A stretch of 28,981 bases of DNA, from NCBI GenBank assembly GCA_937877595.1, contig CALFIY010000003.1, forward strand, positions 1 to 28,981, given 5' to 3'. Below, one piece after another: positions 8,619-16,719 of the stretch; the first letter of the stretch is position 1, and each line of letters opens with the position of its first letter. Under the pieces are notes generated by a model. The model did not search any database and was not told where the DNA came from. It worked only from the letters and a program-made list of their open reading frames with translations. This DNA comes from an uncultured Prevotella sp. GTDB lineage: Bacteria > Bacteroidota > Bacteroidia > Bacteroidales > Bacteroidaceae. A program made the position numbers and the translations under genes.

Positions 8619-9641
8619 TTATTTTGTTTCTTCTTGTTTTGTCTTTTCTTGTTGCTTACAGCGGTATATCAGTTGGTTGGCACCGCTGGTGATTTCCAGT
8701 TCGTCGTGGTGCTCGCGAATGAAAGAGTCGATGTGTCGCTTGCGCTTCTCTTCCAGTATCTCGTCGACTGCAATGAGGATGCCGGTCTCTTCCACGTCGC
8801 CGAACCCGTAGTTGATGGCTGTGCCAAACAGTTTCATCGTCGGCGAGAGGCCCATGTAGGCATTCACCAGTGGCGGGATGTTGTATCCCATGCGGCGTAT
8901 CTCGCCGTTCAGAATGCGGTAGTCTTCCTTGAAATCCTTTCCCGAGAAGAGTTTCTCCAGTTCTGCCTCGTCGGTCTCTATTTTCAGGGGTTTCACCGGT
9001 ATGATGAGGTTTTCCTTGTCGTCGAAGTGTTTTTTCAGGAAGTAGAGTATCATGTCGCGCCCTTTTCGGATGTAACTGGGATACATTGTCATTTTTCCGA
9101 AATAGTAGCGCACGTTAGGTCTAACCACTGTCAGTGCTCCCAGTCCGTCCCACAGGTTGTCCAGGGCGAAGAGGCTTTTTGCTCCCATGCGTGAACTCTG
9201 GTATGGCAGCGAAACGAAGGAGCGTCCCAACTCAACGGTCTGTGGCGCATAGTCGCGCAGGAATTTTTCCGAGAAGTGGAACATGTGGCTTGTGGCCAGT
9301 ATCGGTTGTCCGTCGGAGTTGTATCTCCAGTCGGTGCCGAGCAAGTATCGGTATCCGCCTATTATCTCCTCGGCTTCGGGGTTCCACACGATGAGTTGCT
9401 TGTAGCAGTTTTCGCCAGTGTCGAATTCGTCGATGTCAACCTCTTTTCCCGTGCCGCCGCCGGCCTCGCGGAATGCAATCTCGCGCAGGCGTCCGATTTC
9501 TCTCATCACGTTGGGTGCGTCGTTTGCCGTGATGATATATATCTCGTTGTTGCTCTTGTTGGTCATGCGCAACTGCAGGTCGGGCGTGAGTTCTTTTTTC
9601 AGCACGTCCTTGGCAACTGGAGGTACGATAGGCATTTCCAT
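8619..9641 (-). CDS. glsB: GNAT-type N-acyltransferase, glycine-lipid synthesis (GlsB/OlsB-like, 'hemolysin' family)
   Basis: The 340-residue product belongs to the OlsB-like acyltransferases long annotated as putative hemolysins. Visible features are the GNAT-like segment IGRLREIAFREAGGGTG followed by DIDEFD, then GGYRYLLGTDW and VELGRSFVSLPYQ. In Bacteroides thetaiotaomicron the homologue GlsB attaches a 3-hydroxy fatty acid to glycine, the first step in making glycine lipids; that role is transferred here from family and gene order, not shown. The partner PlsC-like gene lies 32 bases upstream on the same strand, the expected glsA-glsB pairing. The ATG at 9641 is used; a second Met two codons later is also possible. 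The C-terminus is a lysine- and glutamate-rich tail. Confidence 0.8.
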   Translation of the reverse strand: MEMPIVPPVAKDVLKKELTPDLQLRMTNKSNNEIYIITANDAPNVMREIGRLREIAFREAGGGTGKEVDIDEFDTGENCYKQLIVWNPEAEEIIGGYRYLLGTDWRYNSDGQPILATSHMFHFSEKFLRDYAPQTVELGRSFVSLPYQSSRMGAKSLFALDNLWDGLGALTVVRPNVRYYFGKMTMYPSYIRKGRDMILYFLKKHFDDKENLIIPVKPLKIETDEAELEKLFSGKDFKEDYRILNGEIRRMGYNIPPLVNAYMGLSPTMKLFGTAINYGFGDVEETGILIAVDEILEEKRKRHIDSFIREHHDELEITSGANQLIYRCKQQEKTKQEETK

Positions 9642-9673
9642 TTATTGGTGGTTTGCTTTGATGTTGGTAATTG

Positions 9674-10501
9674 TTATAGAGAATAAACTTTGTCTTGTAC
9701 GAATTTTGCCCATTCCACCGCAGACTTTTTCTTATTGAATGTCTGCCAGGGTATTGGCTTTCCTATTTTCACGTCGAAGGTATTTCCTACGTTCTTATAC
9801 ATTTCGTCTACGAGGAAAAGCATGGCGAGGTTGAAGTTCAGGAAGCGGTCGGAGAAGGCGGCAAGGCGGTAGAAAAAATTGGAGTTCTTTCCGCTGAAGT
9901 GGATGGGAATTACGTCGCGCTGATATTCCACGCTTTTCTGCACAAAGGTCTTTGTCCACGCGTTATCGCGTATTTCGCCGTCTTTCTGCCTGCGCGAGCA
10001 TATGCCTGCCGGGAACATCATCATGTGGTTGTCGCTTTCAAAGCCGTCTCTTACCATTTGTGGGAATGAGCGGCTCTGTTTTCCCGTCTTGTTTATAGGT
10101 ATACAGAGAGGTGCAAGGCCAGGCAGGTTCAGCAGGATGTCATTTACCAGATATCTGAACTTTGAATCGAAGTGGCGACCAATGATTGCGCCAAGCGCAA
10201 CGCCGTCTATGCCACCCAGCGGATGGTTGGACACGATGGTGTATAGTTTTCCGTCGTCCTTCGGAGGCAGGTTTTCCATGCCATCCACATGCAGTGTCAT
10301 TTTCAGATAGTCCACGCAGGCTTCCAGCCACTCTGTTCCCACTTTGTCGCGGTTCTCCCACAGAAATTCGTTGACCATGTCCTGATGGGCTATGCGGCGC
10401 AGCCAGTTCACCAACGGGCGTGGCACCCAACGAGCCTTGCCGCCCATCTTGCTGCGCAGTATGCGGTCTATGTCGATGGTCTTTTCGCTGACTGTCTGCA
10501 T
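9674..10501 (-). CDS. glsA: PlsC-like O-acyltransferase, glycine-lipid synthesis (GlsA-like)
   Basis: The product has 275 residues from the chosen ATG at 10501. The frame is open back to a TTG at 10579, with another ATG at 10543. A promoter box at 10557-10564 puts the transcript start near 10550, which excludes the TTG and leaves the ATG at 10543 nearly leaderless; the purine-rich run just before 10501 also favours the later start. The acyltransferase motif is SNHPLGGIDG, with His93 and Asp99 separated by five residues rather than the four of classical PlsC. A second motif, MMMFPAGICSRR, fits the phosphate/acyl-acceptor region. In Bacteroides, GlsA adds a second acyl chain to N-acyl glycine made by GlsB. 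The adjacent glsB homologue supports that job here. Confidence 0.78.
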   Translation of the reverse strand: MQTVSEKTIDIDRILRSKMGGKARWVPRPLVNWLRRIAHQDMVNEFLWENRDKVGTEWLEACVDYLKMTLHVDGMENLPPKDDGKLYTIVSNHPLGGIDGVALGAIIGRHFDSKFRYLVNDILLNLPGLAPLCIPINKTGKQSRSFPQMVRDGFESDNHMMMFPAGICSRRQKDGEIRDNAWTKTFVQKSVEYQRDVIPIHFSGKNSNFFYRLAAFSDRFLNFNLAMLFLVDEMYKNVGNTFDVKIGKPIPWQTFNKKKSAVEWAKFVQDKVYSL

Positions 10502-10556
10502 TTTTTCTCTCTCTTCTGCCCTGTCCTCTCTGGTCAGAGCCATACCAACAATGGCG

Positions 10557-10587
10557 CAAAGGTACGCAAAATCTTGCAAGTGACCAA
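10557..10587 (-). promoter_or_regulatory. Bacteroidota-type promoter for glsA-glsB(-gyrB)
   Basis: On the - strand, TTGG (bases 10587-10584) is followed after 19 bases by TACCTTTG (10564-10557), an exact match to the -7 consensus TAnnTTTG with good spacing to a -33-like box. Transcription would start near 10550. No equally good promoter was seen before glsB, gyrB or the genes downstream. Confidence 0.6.
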
Positions 10588-10951
10588 TTTTTTAACCTTT
10601 TTTTTCAGCCTCTGAAAATGCTAAATAATGTTGGATTTTTTCCGTGCAACTTTTCTTGCAAAACAAACTGCTGTTTTTACGAAAATTACAGCTGTTTTAA
10701 TTTTTGCCAGCGCTGTTTTTATTTTCGTAAACACTGTTTTTATTTTCAAAAAAAGCCTCGTTTTTGGAACCATACGTTATGCCATTGGATTTCAAGGTGT
10801 TGCAGGATTGTGCTAAACGCTTTTAAAGCCACTGTCGTGAGGCGCGGTTTTCCGCGCTTCACCCCACGAAATCATTATGCGATAACTCGCTGAAAATTAA
10901 GCCGTTTTTACGACTGCCGGATAAGTTTTTTGATTATTTTTGAAAAAAAAG
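10588..10951. other. Divergent intergenic spacer without a recognisable gene
   Basis: The stretch between the glsA promoter and the mraZ operator region is AT-rich and has only short, low-complexity open frames. It contains the 21-bp repeat array (10670-10753) and a GC-rich hairpin at 10837-10862: an 11-bp stem with one G-T pair, GCGCGG / CCGCGC at its core and loop TTTT. The hairpin is not followed by a T tract, so it is not a standard terminator. A possible extra -7 box (TATTTTTG) sits at 10935-10942. No RNA gene was identified. Confidence 0.6.
10670..10753. repeat. 21-bp tandem repeat array, four copies
   Basis: Four units start at 10670, 10691, 10712 and 10733. Each begins with (G/A)CTGTTTT and continues AT-rich. 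The second unit (GCTGTTTTAA ... TTTTTGCCAGC) is identical to units found at 28931 and 28952, after the pullulanase gene. Adjacent units meet in the palindrome CAGCGCTG. The array lies in the divergent spacer between glsA and mraZ. Confidence 0.85.
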
Positions 10952-10979
10952 TGGGGAAAAGTGGGGGATTGTGTGGGGA
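10951..10979 (+). promoter_or_regulatory. Candidate MraZ operator: three TGGGG boxes
   Basis: TGGGG occurs at 10952-10956, 10962-10966 and 10974-10978. The first two are exactly 10 bases apart, one helical turn. In E. coli, MraZ represses its own operon by binding TGGGN direct repeats with 10-base spacing upstream of mraZ. The third box is displaced to 12 bases. The cluster sits just upstream of, and would overlap the upstream part of, a promoter with its -7 box at 10986-10993. Autoregulation by MraZ is inferred from this resemblance. Confidence 0.55.
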
Positions 10980-10985
10980 AATGTG

Positions 10986-10993
10986 TAATTTTG
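10986..10993 (+). promoter_or_regulatory. Candidate -7 promoter box for the dcw operon
   Basis: TAATTTTG matches the Bacteroidota -7 consensus TAnnTTTG and lies 37 bases before the mraZ ATG. No convincing -33 box lies 19-21 bases upstream; that place is occupied by the TGGGG repeats. A second candidate, TATTTTTG at 10935-10942, would put the repeats in the transcribed leader instead. Confidence 0.45.
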
Positions 10994-11030
10994 CCGCTGA
11001 TATCATTTACGCGATAGAAAATATCGACGC

Positions 11031-11480
11031 ATGCGTTTTTTAGGAAATTTAGAAGCCAAGACCGACAGTAAGGGTCGTGTTTTCCTGCCAGCCGTCTTCC
11101 GCAGAGTGTTGCAGACAGTCGGCGAGGAGCGTCTTGTGCTTCGCAAGGATGTATTTCAGCCCTGTCTGGTGCTATACCCCGAGTCGGTGTGGAACGAGCA
11201 GATGGACTTGCTGCGGAGCAGGCTTAGCCGCTGGAACCGACAGCAGCAGCATCTCTTCCGCCAGTTTGTCTCAGACGTGGAACTGCTGACGCTCGACGGC
11301 AGCGGCCGCTTCCTGATCCCCAGGCGCTACCAGCGAATGGCAAGCATAGAGCAGGAGGTGCGCTTTGTCGGGATGGGAGACACCATAGAGATATGGAGCA
11401 CAGAGCAGGCTGACAGGCAGCAGATGGAGGCAGAGGAATTCAGCGTAGCGCTGGAGGCCGCCATGCAGGGAGAGGTTTAA
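11031..11480 (+). CDS. mraZ: Transcriptional regulator MraZ
   Basis: First gene of the division and cell wall operon. The 149-residue protein has the two SpoVT/AbrB-like halves of MraZ: KTDSKGRVFLPAVFR at about residues 10-24 and TLDGSGRFLIPRRY at about 87-100, both carrying the DxxGR core. MraZ forms ring-shaped oligomers and binds TGGG-type repeats in its own promoter, repressing the operon in E. coli. Three such boxes lie 53-79 bases upstream of this start. rsmH follows after 31 bases, the usual order. Confidence 0.93.
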   Translation: MRFLGNLEAKTDSKGRVFLPAVFRRVLQTVGEERLVLRKDVFQPCLVLYPESVWNEQMDLLRSRLSRWNRQQQHLFRQFVSDVELLTLDGSGRFLIPRRYQRMASIEQEVRFVGMGDTIEIWSTEQADRQQMEAEEFSVALEAAMQGEV

Positions 11481-11511
11481 CGGCGTTTGCTTGTAAGTCA
11501 ACAGAGTCAGA

Positions 11512-12426
11512 ATGGAGGTATACCACGTGCCAGTGCTTCTCAAGGAGAGCGTCGACGGACTCGGTGTCCGTCCCGACGGTGTCTATGTGGATGTCACGTT
11601 TGGTGGCGGCGGCCACAGCAGGGAAATCCTCAGCCGTCTCGGTGCTGACGGCAGGCTTTACAGTTTCGATCAGGATGCCGACGCCGAGAGGAACATCGTC
11701 AGCGACCCACGCTTCACCTTCGTGCGCAGCAACTTCAGGTATCTGGGCCAGTGGATGCGCTACTACGGTGTTGAGAAAATCGACGGTCTGATTGCCGATC
11801 TTGGAGTGTCGAGCCATCATTTCGACGATGAGCAGAGAGGTTTCTCCTTTCGCTACGATGCTCCGCTCGACATGCGGATGAACCAGCGGGCACATTCTAC
11901 TGCTGCCGACGTGGTGAACAAATATACGGAGGAAAGGCTCTCCGATGTGTTCTTTCTCTATGGGGAGATGCGCGAAGCGCGGCAGGTGGCGCGCAGCATA
12001 GTAAAAGCGCGTGCCGAAAAGCCCATTGCCACCACCCACGAACTGCTCTGTGCTGTGGGAATGAAGCCTGAGATGCTGGCGCAGCGTCCTGCCATGAAAA
12101 AACAGGTGGCGCGGCTCTTCCAGGCACTGCGAATAGAGGTGAACCATGAGATGGAAGCACTGCGCGACATGCTTCGCGCTTCGTGCCAACTGCTTGACAA
12201 GGGAGGACGGCTGAGCGTGCTTACCTATCATTCGCTGGAAGACCGCATTGTAAAGAATGTGATGAAGGCAGGAAATGCAGAGGGCAGGGCAGAGCAGGAC
12301 TTCTTTGGAAGAGTGACAGTGCCGTTTCGCATGATAGGCCATGTGGTGACTCCCTCGCCCGATGAAATGGAAAAAAATCCACGCTCGCGAAGTGCTAAAC
12401 TGCGTGTTGCGGAAAAATTGACGTGA
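11512..12426 (+). CDS. rsmH: 16S rRNA (cytosine(1402)-N4)-methyltransferase RsmH (MraW)
   Basis: Methylates N4 of C1402 in 16S rRNA using S-adenosylmethionine, which tunes decoding at the P site. The 304-residue protein starts with YHVPVLLKE, followed by the SAM-binding loop VDVTFGGGGHS at residues 26-36, then DGLIADLGVSSHHFD, GFSFRYDAPLDMRM, and the late motif LTYHSLEDRIVK, all standard for RsmH. Length is normal. It is 31 bases behind mraZ and 13 bases ahead of the ftsL-like gene, so it is firmly within the operon. Confidence 0.96.
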   Translation: MEVYHVPVLLKESVDGLGVRPDGVYVDVTFGGGGHSREILSRLGADGRLYSFDQDADAERNIVSDPRFTFVRSNFRYLGQWMRYYGVEKIDGLIADLGVSSHHFDDEQRGFSFRYDAPLDMRMNQRAHSTAADVVNKYTEERLSDVFFLYGEMREARQVARSIVKARAEKPIATTHELLCAVGMKPEMLAQRPAMKKQVARLFQALRIEVNHEMEALRDMLRASCQLLDKGGRLSVLTYHSLEDRIVKNVMKAGNAEGRAEQDFFGRVTVPFRMIGHVVTPSPDEMEKNPRSRSAKLRVAEKLT

Positions 12427-12439
12427 TAACGAGACGATT

Positions 12440-12955
12440 ATGAAGCCCGACAATGATATAAGTGAGAAGTATCCTGAAGTGGAAATGACCATCGAGGGAG
12501 CCGACATGACGGAGGTTGAAGCCTACGACGGGCCGCAGGCGTCCGAAGAGGCTGAGCACGATGTTGATGCCACCATCAAGGAGCGCATCAAGAAGATCAA
12601 GGAAAGTGCACAGGAGGAAGACACTCGTCCTACGAGCCAACTCAGTCTGCGCACCATTCTTGGCGGCGACATGCTGACCACCGAATTTATCCGTGGGCAG
12701 ATATGGCTCTTCGTGCTGGTGGTTGCCTTCAGCGTGGTCTACGTTGCCTATCGCTACCAGTGCCAGCAGGACATGCAGACCATCAACAAGTTGGAGCAGG
12801 ACCTGCGTGGAGCGCGCAACAAGGCGCTTGCCGCATCGAGCACGCTGACCGGCCTGTGCCGTGAGAGCCGCATGCTCGACATGCTGAAGCACAACAACGA
12901 TTCGCTGCTGCACATGGCCGACCAGCCGCCGTACATCATACAGTTGGATGAGTAG
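12440..12955 (+). CDS. ftsL: FtsL-like cell division protein (Bacteroidota type)
   Basis: The 171-residue protein has an acidic cytoplasmic N-terminus of about 85 residues, one membrane segment at about 87-105 (IWLFVLVVAFSVVYVAY), then a short periplasmic part with coiled-coil character (INKLEQDLRGARNKALAASS). Sequence identity to classical FtsL is not visible, but the topology and the place between rsmH and ftsI are those of FtsL, and Bacteroidota carry a distinct FtsL-like family here. Its expected role is to bridge FtsQ to FtsW and FtsI at the septum. The long N-terminal tail is more extended than in E. coli. A 68-base AT-rich gap separates it from ftsI. Confidence 0.75.
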   Translation: MKPDNDISEKYPEVEMTIEGADMTEVEAYDGPQASEEAEHDVDATIKERIKKIKESAQEEDTRPTSQLSLRTILGGDMLTTEFIRGQIWLFVLVVAFSVVYVAYRYQCQQDMQTINKLEQDLRGARNKALAASSTLTGLCRESRMLDMLKHNNDSLLHMADQPPYIIQLDE

Positions 12956-13023
12956 CAGGCACAGGGTGCAGACATCTGAGCGACAACAGTACACATATAA
13001 TAATATATATACACTAAAGAGAA

Positions 13024-15192
13024 TTGAGCAAGTTTAACAGCGAAAAGGTGATGCCGCGCTACATGATGGTGGCGGTGGTACTGACTCTGATAGGCATTGT
13101 GGTGATAGGAAGGGCTTTCTACATCATGACGGCCAAGAAGCAGTACTGGACCGAGGTGGCTGATAGACTGAAGCGCGACTCTGTCAGCGTGAAGCCAAAC
13201 CGTGGCAACATTCTCAGTTGCGACGGGCAGATAATGGCGAGCAGTATTCCGGAATACAAGATATACATGGATTTCCAGGTGGGCGACGAGAAGACAGACT
13301 CCATTTGGCGCGCAACGCTCGACTCGCTGTGCATAGGACTTAGTGAAATCTTTCCTGAGCGCTCGGCAGCGGAATTCCGCCGCCATCTGGAAGAAGGCAA
13401 GAACAAGGTAAACCGCAACGGCTCCGTTGGCGCGCGCCACTGGCCTGTCTGGCCGTATCGTATCGATTATAATACGTACATTGCCGTCAAGCAGTTGCCT
13501 TTCTTCAATCTCTCCCGACTGAAGAGCGGTTTCCACGAAGAGGAGTACAATGCGCGGCGCAAGCCTTTCGGAACGCTCGCCGACCGCACGATAGGCTCAA
13601 CATACGGCGCGAAGGACAGTGCACGTCAGGGACTGGAACTGGCCTACGATTCGCTGTTGCGCGGAACGCCCGGACTGACCAACCGCCGCAAGGTTCTCAA
13701 TCAGTATCTCAGTATTCCCATCGAACTTCCCGTTGATGGCTACGACATAGTGACTACTATCGATGTCAATATGCAAGACCTTGCCGAGCGTGCCGTCATT
13801 GACGAACTGAAACTCATCGGGGGCGACCTTGGCGTGGCAATTCTCATGGAAGTTGCCACTGGTGACATCAAGGCGATAGTCAATATGACACGCTGTATCG
13901 ACGGTGAGTATCGCGAGGTGAAGAACAACGCCGTCTCCGACCTTCGTGAGCCTGGCTCCGTGTTCAAGACAGCATCTATCATGGTGGCCCTCGACGACGG
14001 AAAGGTCGATACCACGCGGCGCGTGGACACGGGCGGTGGCGTATGGCCCATGCACGGCCGTGAGATGAAAGACCATAACTGGCGTCGCGGTGGCTACGGT
14101 AATATCTCGCTGCCGCGAACCCTTGAGGTGAGTTCCAATATCGGTGTCAGCCGCATCATCGACGAGGCTTACGGCAGCAAGCCCGAGAAATTCGTTGAAG
14201 GTATCTACCGCACTGGCCTTGCCGCCGACCTTAAACTTCCCATCCCGGGCTATGCACGTCCTAAAATCCGTATGCCCGAAAAAGACAAGTATGGCCACTG
14301 GAGCAACTGGAGCAAGACGGCTCTTCCATGGATGTCAATAGGCTATGAGACGCAAATTCCGCCCATTTCAACGATAACATTCTACAATGCAATAGCAAAC
14401 GACGGCATTATGATGAGGCCGCGCTTCGTAAAATGTCTGGTAAAAGACGGACAGGTGGTGCGGGAGTTCCCACCGGAACGCGTCATGGACCGCAGAATAG
14501 CAAAACTGCAGACGGTGAAAACGATGCAGACCATACTGGAACACGTGGTGAGCCAGGGACTGGGACGAAAGGCTGGTTCGCGCTCCTTCAAAGTGGCTGG
14601 CAAGACCGGCACGGCACAGATAGCCGAAGGCGGAGGCTACAAGACGGGAGTGATGAAGTACTGGCTCTCCTTCGCAGGCTTCTTCCCTGCCGACAAGCCG
14701 CGATATTCGTGCATCGTGTGTCTGAAGAAGACGGGACTGCCTGCATCGGGCGGCGGCATGAGTGGCGTGGTGTTCCATCAGATAGCCGAAGGCGTCATGG
14801 CGCGCAATCTGAAGTTGAGCATCAACGACGCGCGCGACACGGCATCGGTGCCCATCCCCGACGTCAAGCCCGGAAATCTCTCAGAAGCCTCTTATGTGCT
14901 GCGCGAACTCGGTATCTCCGCCAAGAATTCGTGGAATGGCTCCTACGCAACGGGTAATCCCGTTTGGGGAAAGACCGCCAGGCGTGAGTCGTCGGTGGCA
15001 CTGAATGAGGTGGAACAGAAAAGCCGAAAGGTACCGGACGTTGTAGGAATGGGAGCAAAGGATGCCGTGTTCCTGCTGGAGAGTAGAGGAATGCGCACAG
15101 CGCTGCAAGGTCGCGGAAAAGTGGTGCGGCAGAGCGTCGCCGCAGGCAGCGATGTCGTGGCAGGCAGCGAGTGTCGCCTCATATTGGAATAG
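13024..15192 (+). CDS. ftsI: Penicillin-binding protein 3 / FtsI transpeptidase with PASTA domain
   Basis: Septal peptidoglycan transpeptidase, 722 residues, anchored by a membrane segment at about 13-35. The N-terminal dimerisation part (PNRGNILSCDGQIMASS) is followed by the transpeptidase domain with the active-site motifs SVFK (Ser312, Lys315), SSN (370-372) and KTGT (527-530). A C-terminal PASTA domain begins near residue 668 (RKVPDVVGMGAKDAVFLL). A TTG at 13024 is taken as start because SKFNSEKVMPRY resembles the conserved N-terminus of Bacteroidota homologues; the next choice, ATG at 13051, would remove nine residues and leave the membrane segment intact. murE follows after 25 bases. 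Confidence 0.92.
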   Translation: MSKFNSEKVMPRYMMVAVVLTLIGIVVIGRAFYIMTAKKQYWTEVADRLKRDSVSVKPNRGNILSCDGQIMASSIPEYKIYMDFQVGDEKTDSIWRATLDSLCIGLSEIFPERSAAEFRRHLEEGKNKVNRNGSVGARHWPVWPYRIDYNTYIAVKQLPFFNLSRLKSGFHEEEYNARRKPFGTLADRTIGSTYGAKDSARQGLELAYDSLLRGTPGLTNRRKVLNQYLSIPIELPVDGYDIVTTIDVNMQDLAERAVIDELKLIGGDLGVAILMEVATGDIKAIVNMTRCIDGEYREVKNNAVSDLREPGSVFKTASIMVALDDGKVDTTRRVDTGGGVWPMHGREMKDHNWRRGGYGNISLPRTLEVSSNIGVSRIIDEAYGSKPEKFVEGIYRTGLAADLKLPIPGYARPKIRMPEKDKYGHWSNWSKTALPWMSIGYETQIPPISTITFYNAIANDGIMMRPRFVKCLVKDGQVVREFPPERVMDRRIAKLQTVKTMQTILEHVVSQGLGRKAGSRSFKVAGKTGTAQIAEGGGYKTGVMKYWLSFAGFFPADKPRYSCIVCLKKTGLPASGGGMSGVVFHQIAEGVMARNLKLSINDARDTASVPIPDVKPGNLSEASYVLRELGISAKNSWNGSYATGNPVWGKTARRESSVALNEVEQKSRKVPDVVGMGAKDAVFLLESRGMRTALQGRGKVVRQSVAAGSDVVAGSECRLILE

Positions 15193-15217
15193 AAAATAAA
15201 GAAAACAGTATATAGCA

Positions 15218-16669
15218 ATGATACTATCAGAAATACTTCGTCACGCAGCCGTCGTCAAGGTGGAAGGGAGCGTCGACAGAGAGATAACAGGCGTTAACAT
15301 CGACTCGCGCCGTGTGGAGCAAGGCAATCTCTTCGTTGCAATAAAAGGCACGCAGACCGACGGTCACCAGTACATTGAAAAGGCAGTCTCGCAGGGCGCC
15401 GTGGCTGTGGTTTGCCAGCAGTTGCCGGAGGCAATGGAGCAGGGAGTGACCTACGTTGTCGTGGAAGACAGCGAAAAGGCTGTAGGACCGATGGTCCATG
15501 CCTTTTATGGCTCTCCTTCAGAACGTCTTAAACTTGTTGGCGTGACAGGAACCAATGGCAAGACAACCATTGCAACATTATTATATAGCATGTTCCGCAA
15601 GATGGGGCACCGTTGCGGGCTGCTTTCTACAGTGTGCAACTATGTAGAAGGCGAGGCCATCGCCGCCAGCCATACCACGCCCGACCCCATAGAACTCAAC
15701 AGACTTCTTGCGCGCATGGTTGAGGCTGGCTGTGAATATGCATTCATGGAGTGCTCCAGCCATGCCATTGCCCAGCACCGCATTGGCGGACTGCACTTTG
15801 CCGGTGGACTTTTCACCAACCTTACGCGCGACCATCTCGACTATCATAAGACTTTTGAAAACTACCGCGACGCCAAGAAACTCTTCTTCGACCAGTTGCC
15901 GGGCGATGCTTTCGCCATCACTAACGCTGACGACAAGAACGGGCTCTTCATGGTGCAGAACACGCGCGCTGTGGTGAAGACATATTCCGTACAGCAGATG
16001 GCCGATTTCAGGGCGCGCATCATCGAGTGCCACTTCGAGGGGATGTATCTTGAAGTAGACGGGCGCGAGGTCGGCGTGCAGTTTATCGGAAAGTTCAATG
16101 TCAGCAACCTCCTTGCAGTCTACGGAGCAGCCATCATGCTTGGCAAGCAGCCAGAAGACGTGCTCGTGGTGCTGAGCACACTGAAGAGCGTTGCCGGAAG
16201 GCTGGAGCCGATACGCTCTGAGGCTGGAGTCACGGCAATAGTGGACTATGCCCATACGCCCGACGCCCTGGACAATGTGCTGCGCGCCATCCACGAAGTG
16301 CTCAACGGCAAGGGCCAGGTCATCACGGTATGTGGCGCCGGCGGCAACCGCGATAAGGGAAAGCGCCCCATCATGGCGCAGGAAGCGGTGAGGCAGAGCG
16401 ACCGCGTTATCATCACTTCCGACAACCCGCGCTTTGAGGAGCCTCAGGATATAATCAGCGACATGCTCGCAGGGCTTGACCAGAAACAAATGAAAAAGGT
16501 TCTCTCCATCGTAGATCGACGCGAAGCGATACGCACAGCAGCAATGCTGGCGCAGAAAGGCGACGTGATACTCATTGCAGGCAAGGGCCACGAAGATTAT
16601 CAGGAGATAAAGGGAGTGAAACACCACTTTGACGACCGCGAGGTGGTGCGCGAAATCTTCAACCAGTGA
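15218..16669 (+). CDS. murE: UDP-MurNAc-tripeptide ligase MurE (meso-diaminopimelate adding)
   Basis: Adds the third amino acid to UDP-MurNAc-L-Ala-D-Glu in the cytoplasm using ATP. The 483-residue protein has the three Mur ligase domains: an N-terminal UDP-binding part with GVNIDSRRV, the central ATP-binding P-loop TGTNGKTT at residues 110-117, the likely carbamylated lysine near 220 (YRDAKKLFF), and the C-terminal domain with VDYAHTPDALDN. The motif DNPR at 402-405 is the marker for meso-diaminopimelate rather than lysine, so the wall is predicted to be of the DAP type. It lies 25 bases after ftsI; murF, which often follows murE elsewhere, is absent. Confidence 0.96.
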   Translation: MILSEILRHAAVVKVEGSVDREITGVNIDSRRVEQGNLFVAIKGTQTDGHQYIEKAVSQGAVAVVCQQLPEAMEQGVTYVVVEDSEKAVGPMVHAFYGSPSERLKLVGVTGTNGKTTIATLLYSMFRKMGHRCGLLSTVCNYVEGEAIAASHTTPDPIELNRLLARMVEAGCEYAFMECSSHAIAQHRIGGLHFAGGLFTNLTRDHLDYHKTFENYRDAKKLFFDQLPGDAFAITNADDKNGLFMVQNTRAVVKTYSVQQMADFRARIIECHFEGMYLEVDGREVGVQFIGKFNVSNLLAVYGAAIMLGKQPEDVLVVLSTLKSVAGRLEPIRSEAGVTAIVDYAHTPDALDNVLRAIHEVLNGKGQVITVCGAGGNRDKGKRPIMAQEAVRQSDRVIITSDNPRFEEPQDIISDMLAGLDQKQMKKVLSIVDRREAIRTAAMLAQKGDVILIAGKGHEDYQEIKGVKHHFDDREVVREIFNQ

Positions 16670-16719
16670 TACCAGTAACATAAGCCATAAAAGTCACCTA
16701 AGTAAAAGTTATATAAGAA

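Noticed and set aside
10670..10753. Possible CRISPR array from regular repeats here and at 28931
   Set aside because: Units are contiguous with no spacers, and no cas genes are present.
10618..10893. Short open frame in the spacer before mraZ, with Phe- and Cys-rich translation
   Set aside because: It is a reading of AT-rich repeat DNA, without start context or homology.
11440..12507. Open frames on the - strand opposite rsmH, and similar ones opposite murE and on the + strand over GH43
   Set aside because: All lie wholly across conserved genes and show no family features.
16670..16719. Looked for murF or ddl between murE and mraY and elsewhere in the cluster
   Set aside because: The gap is only 50 bases and no frame in the cluster resembles either; they must be encoded elsewhere.
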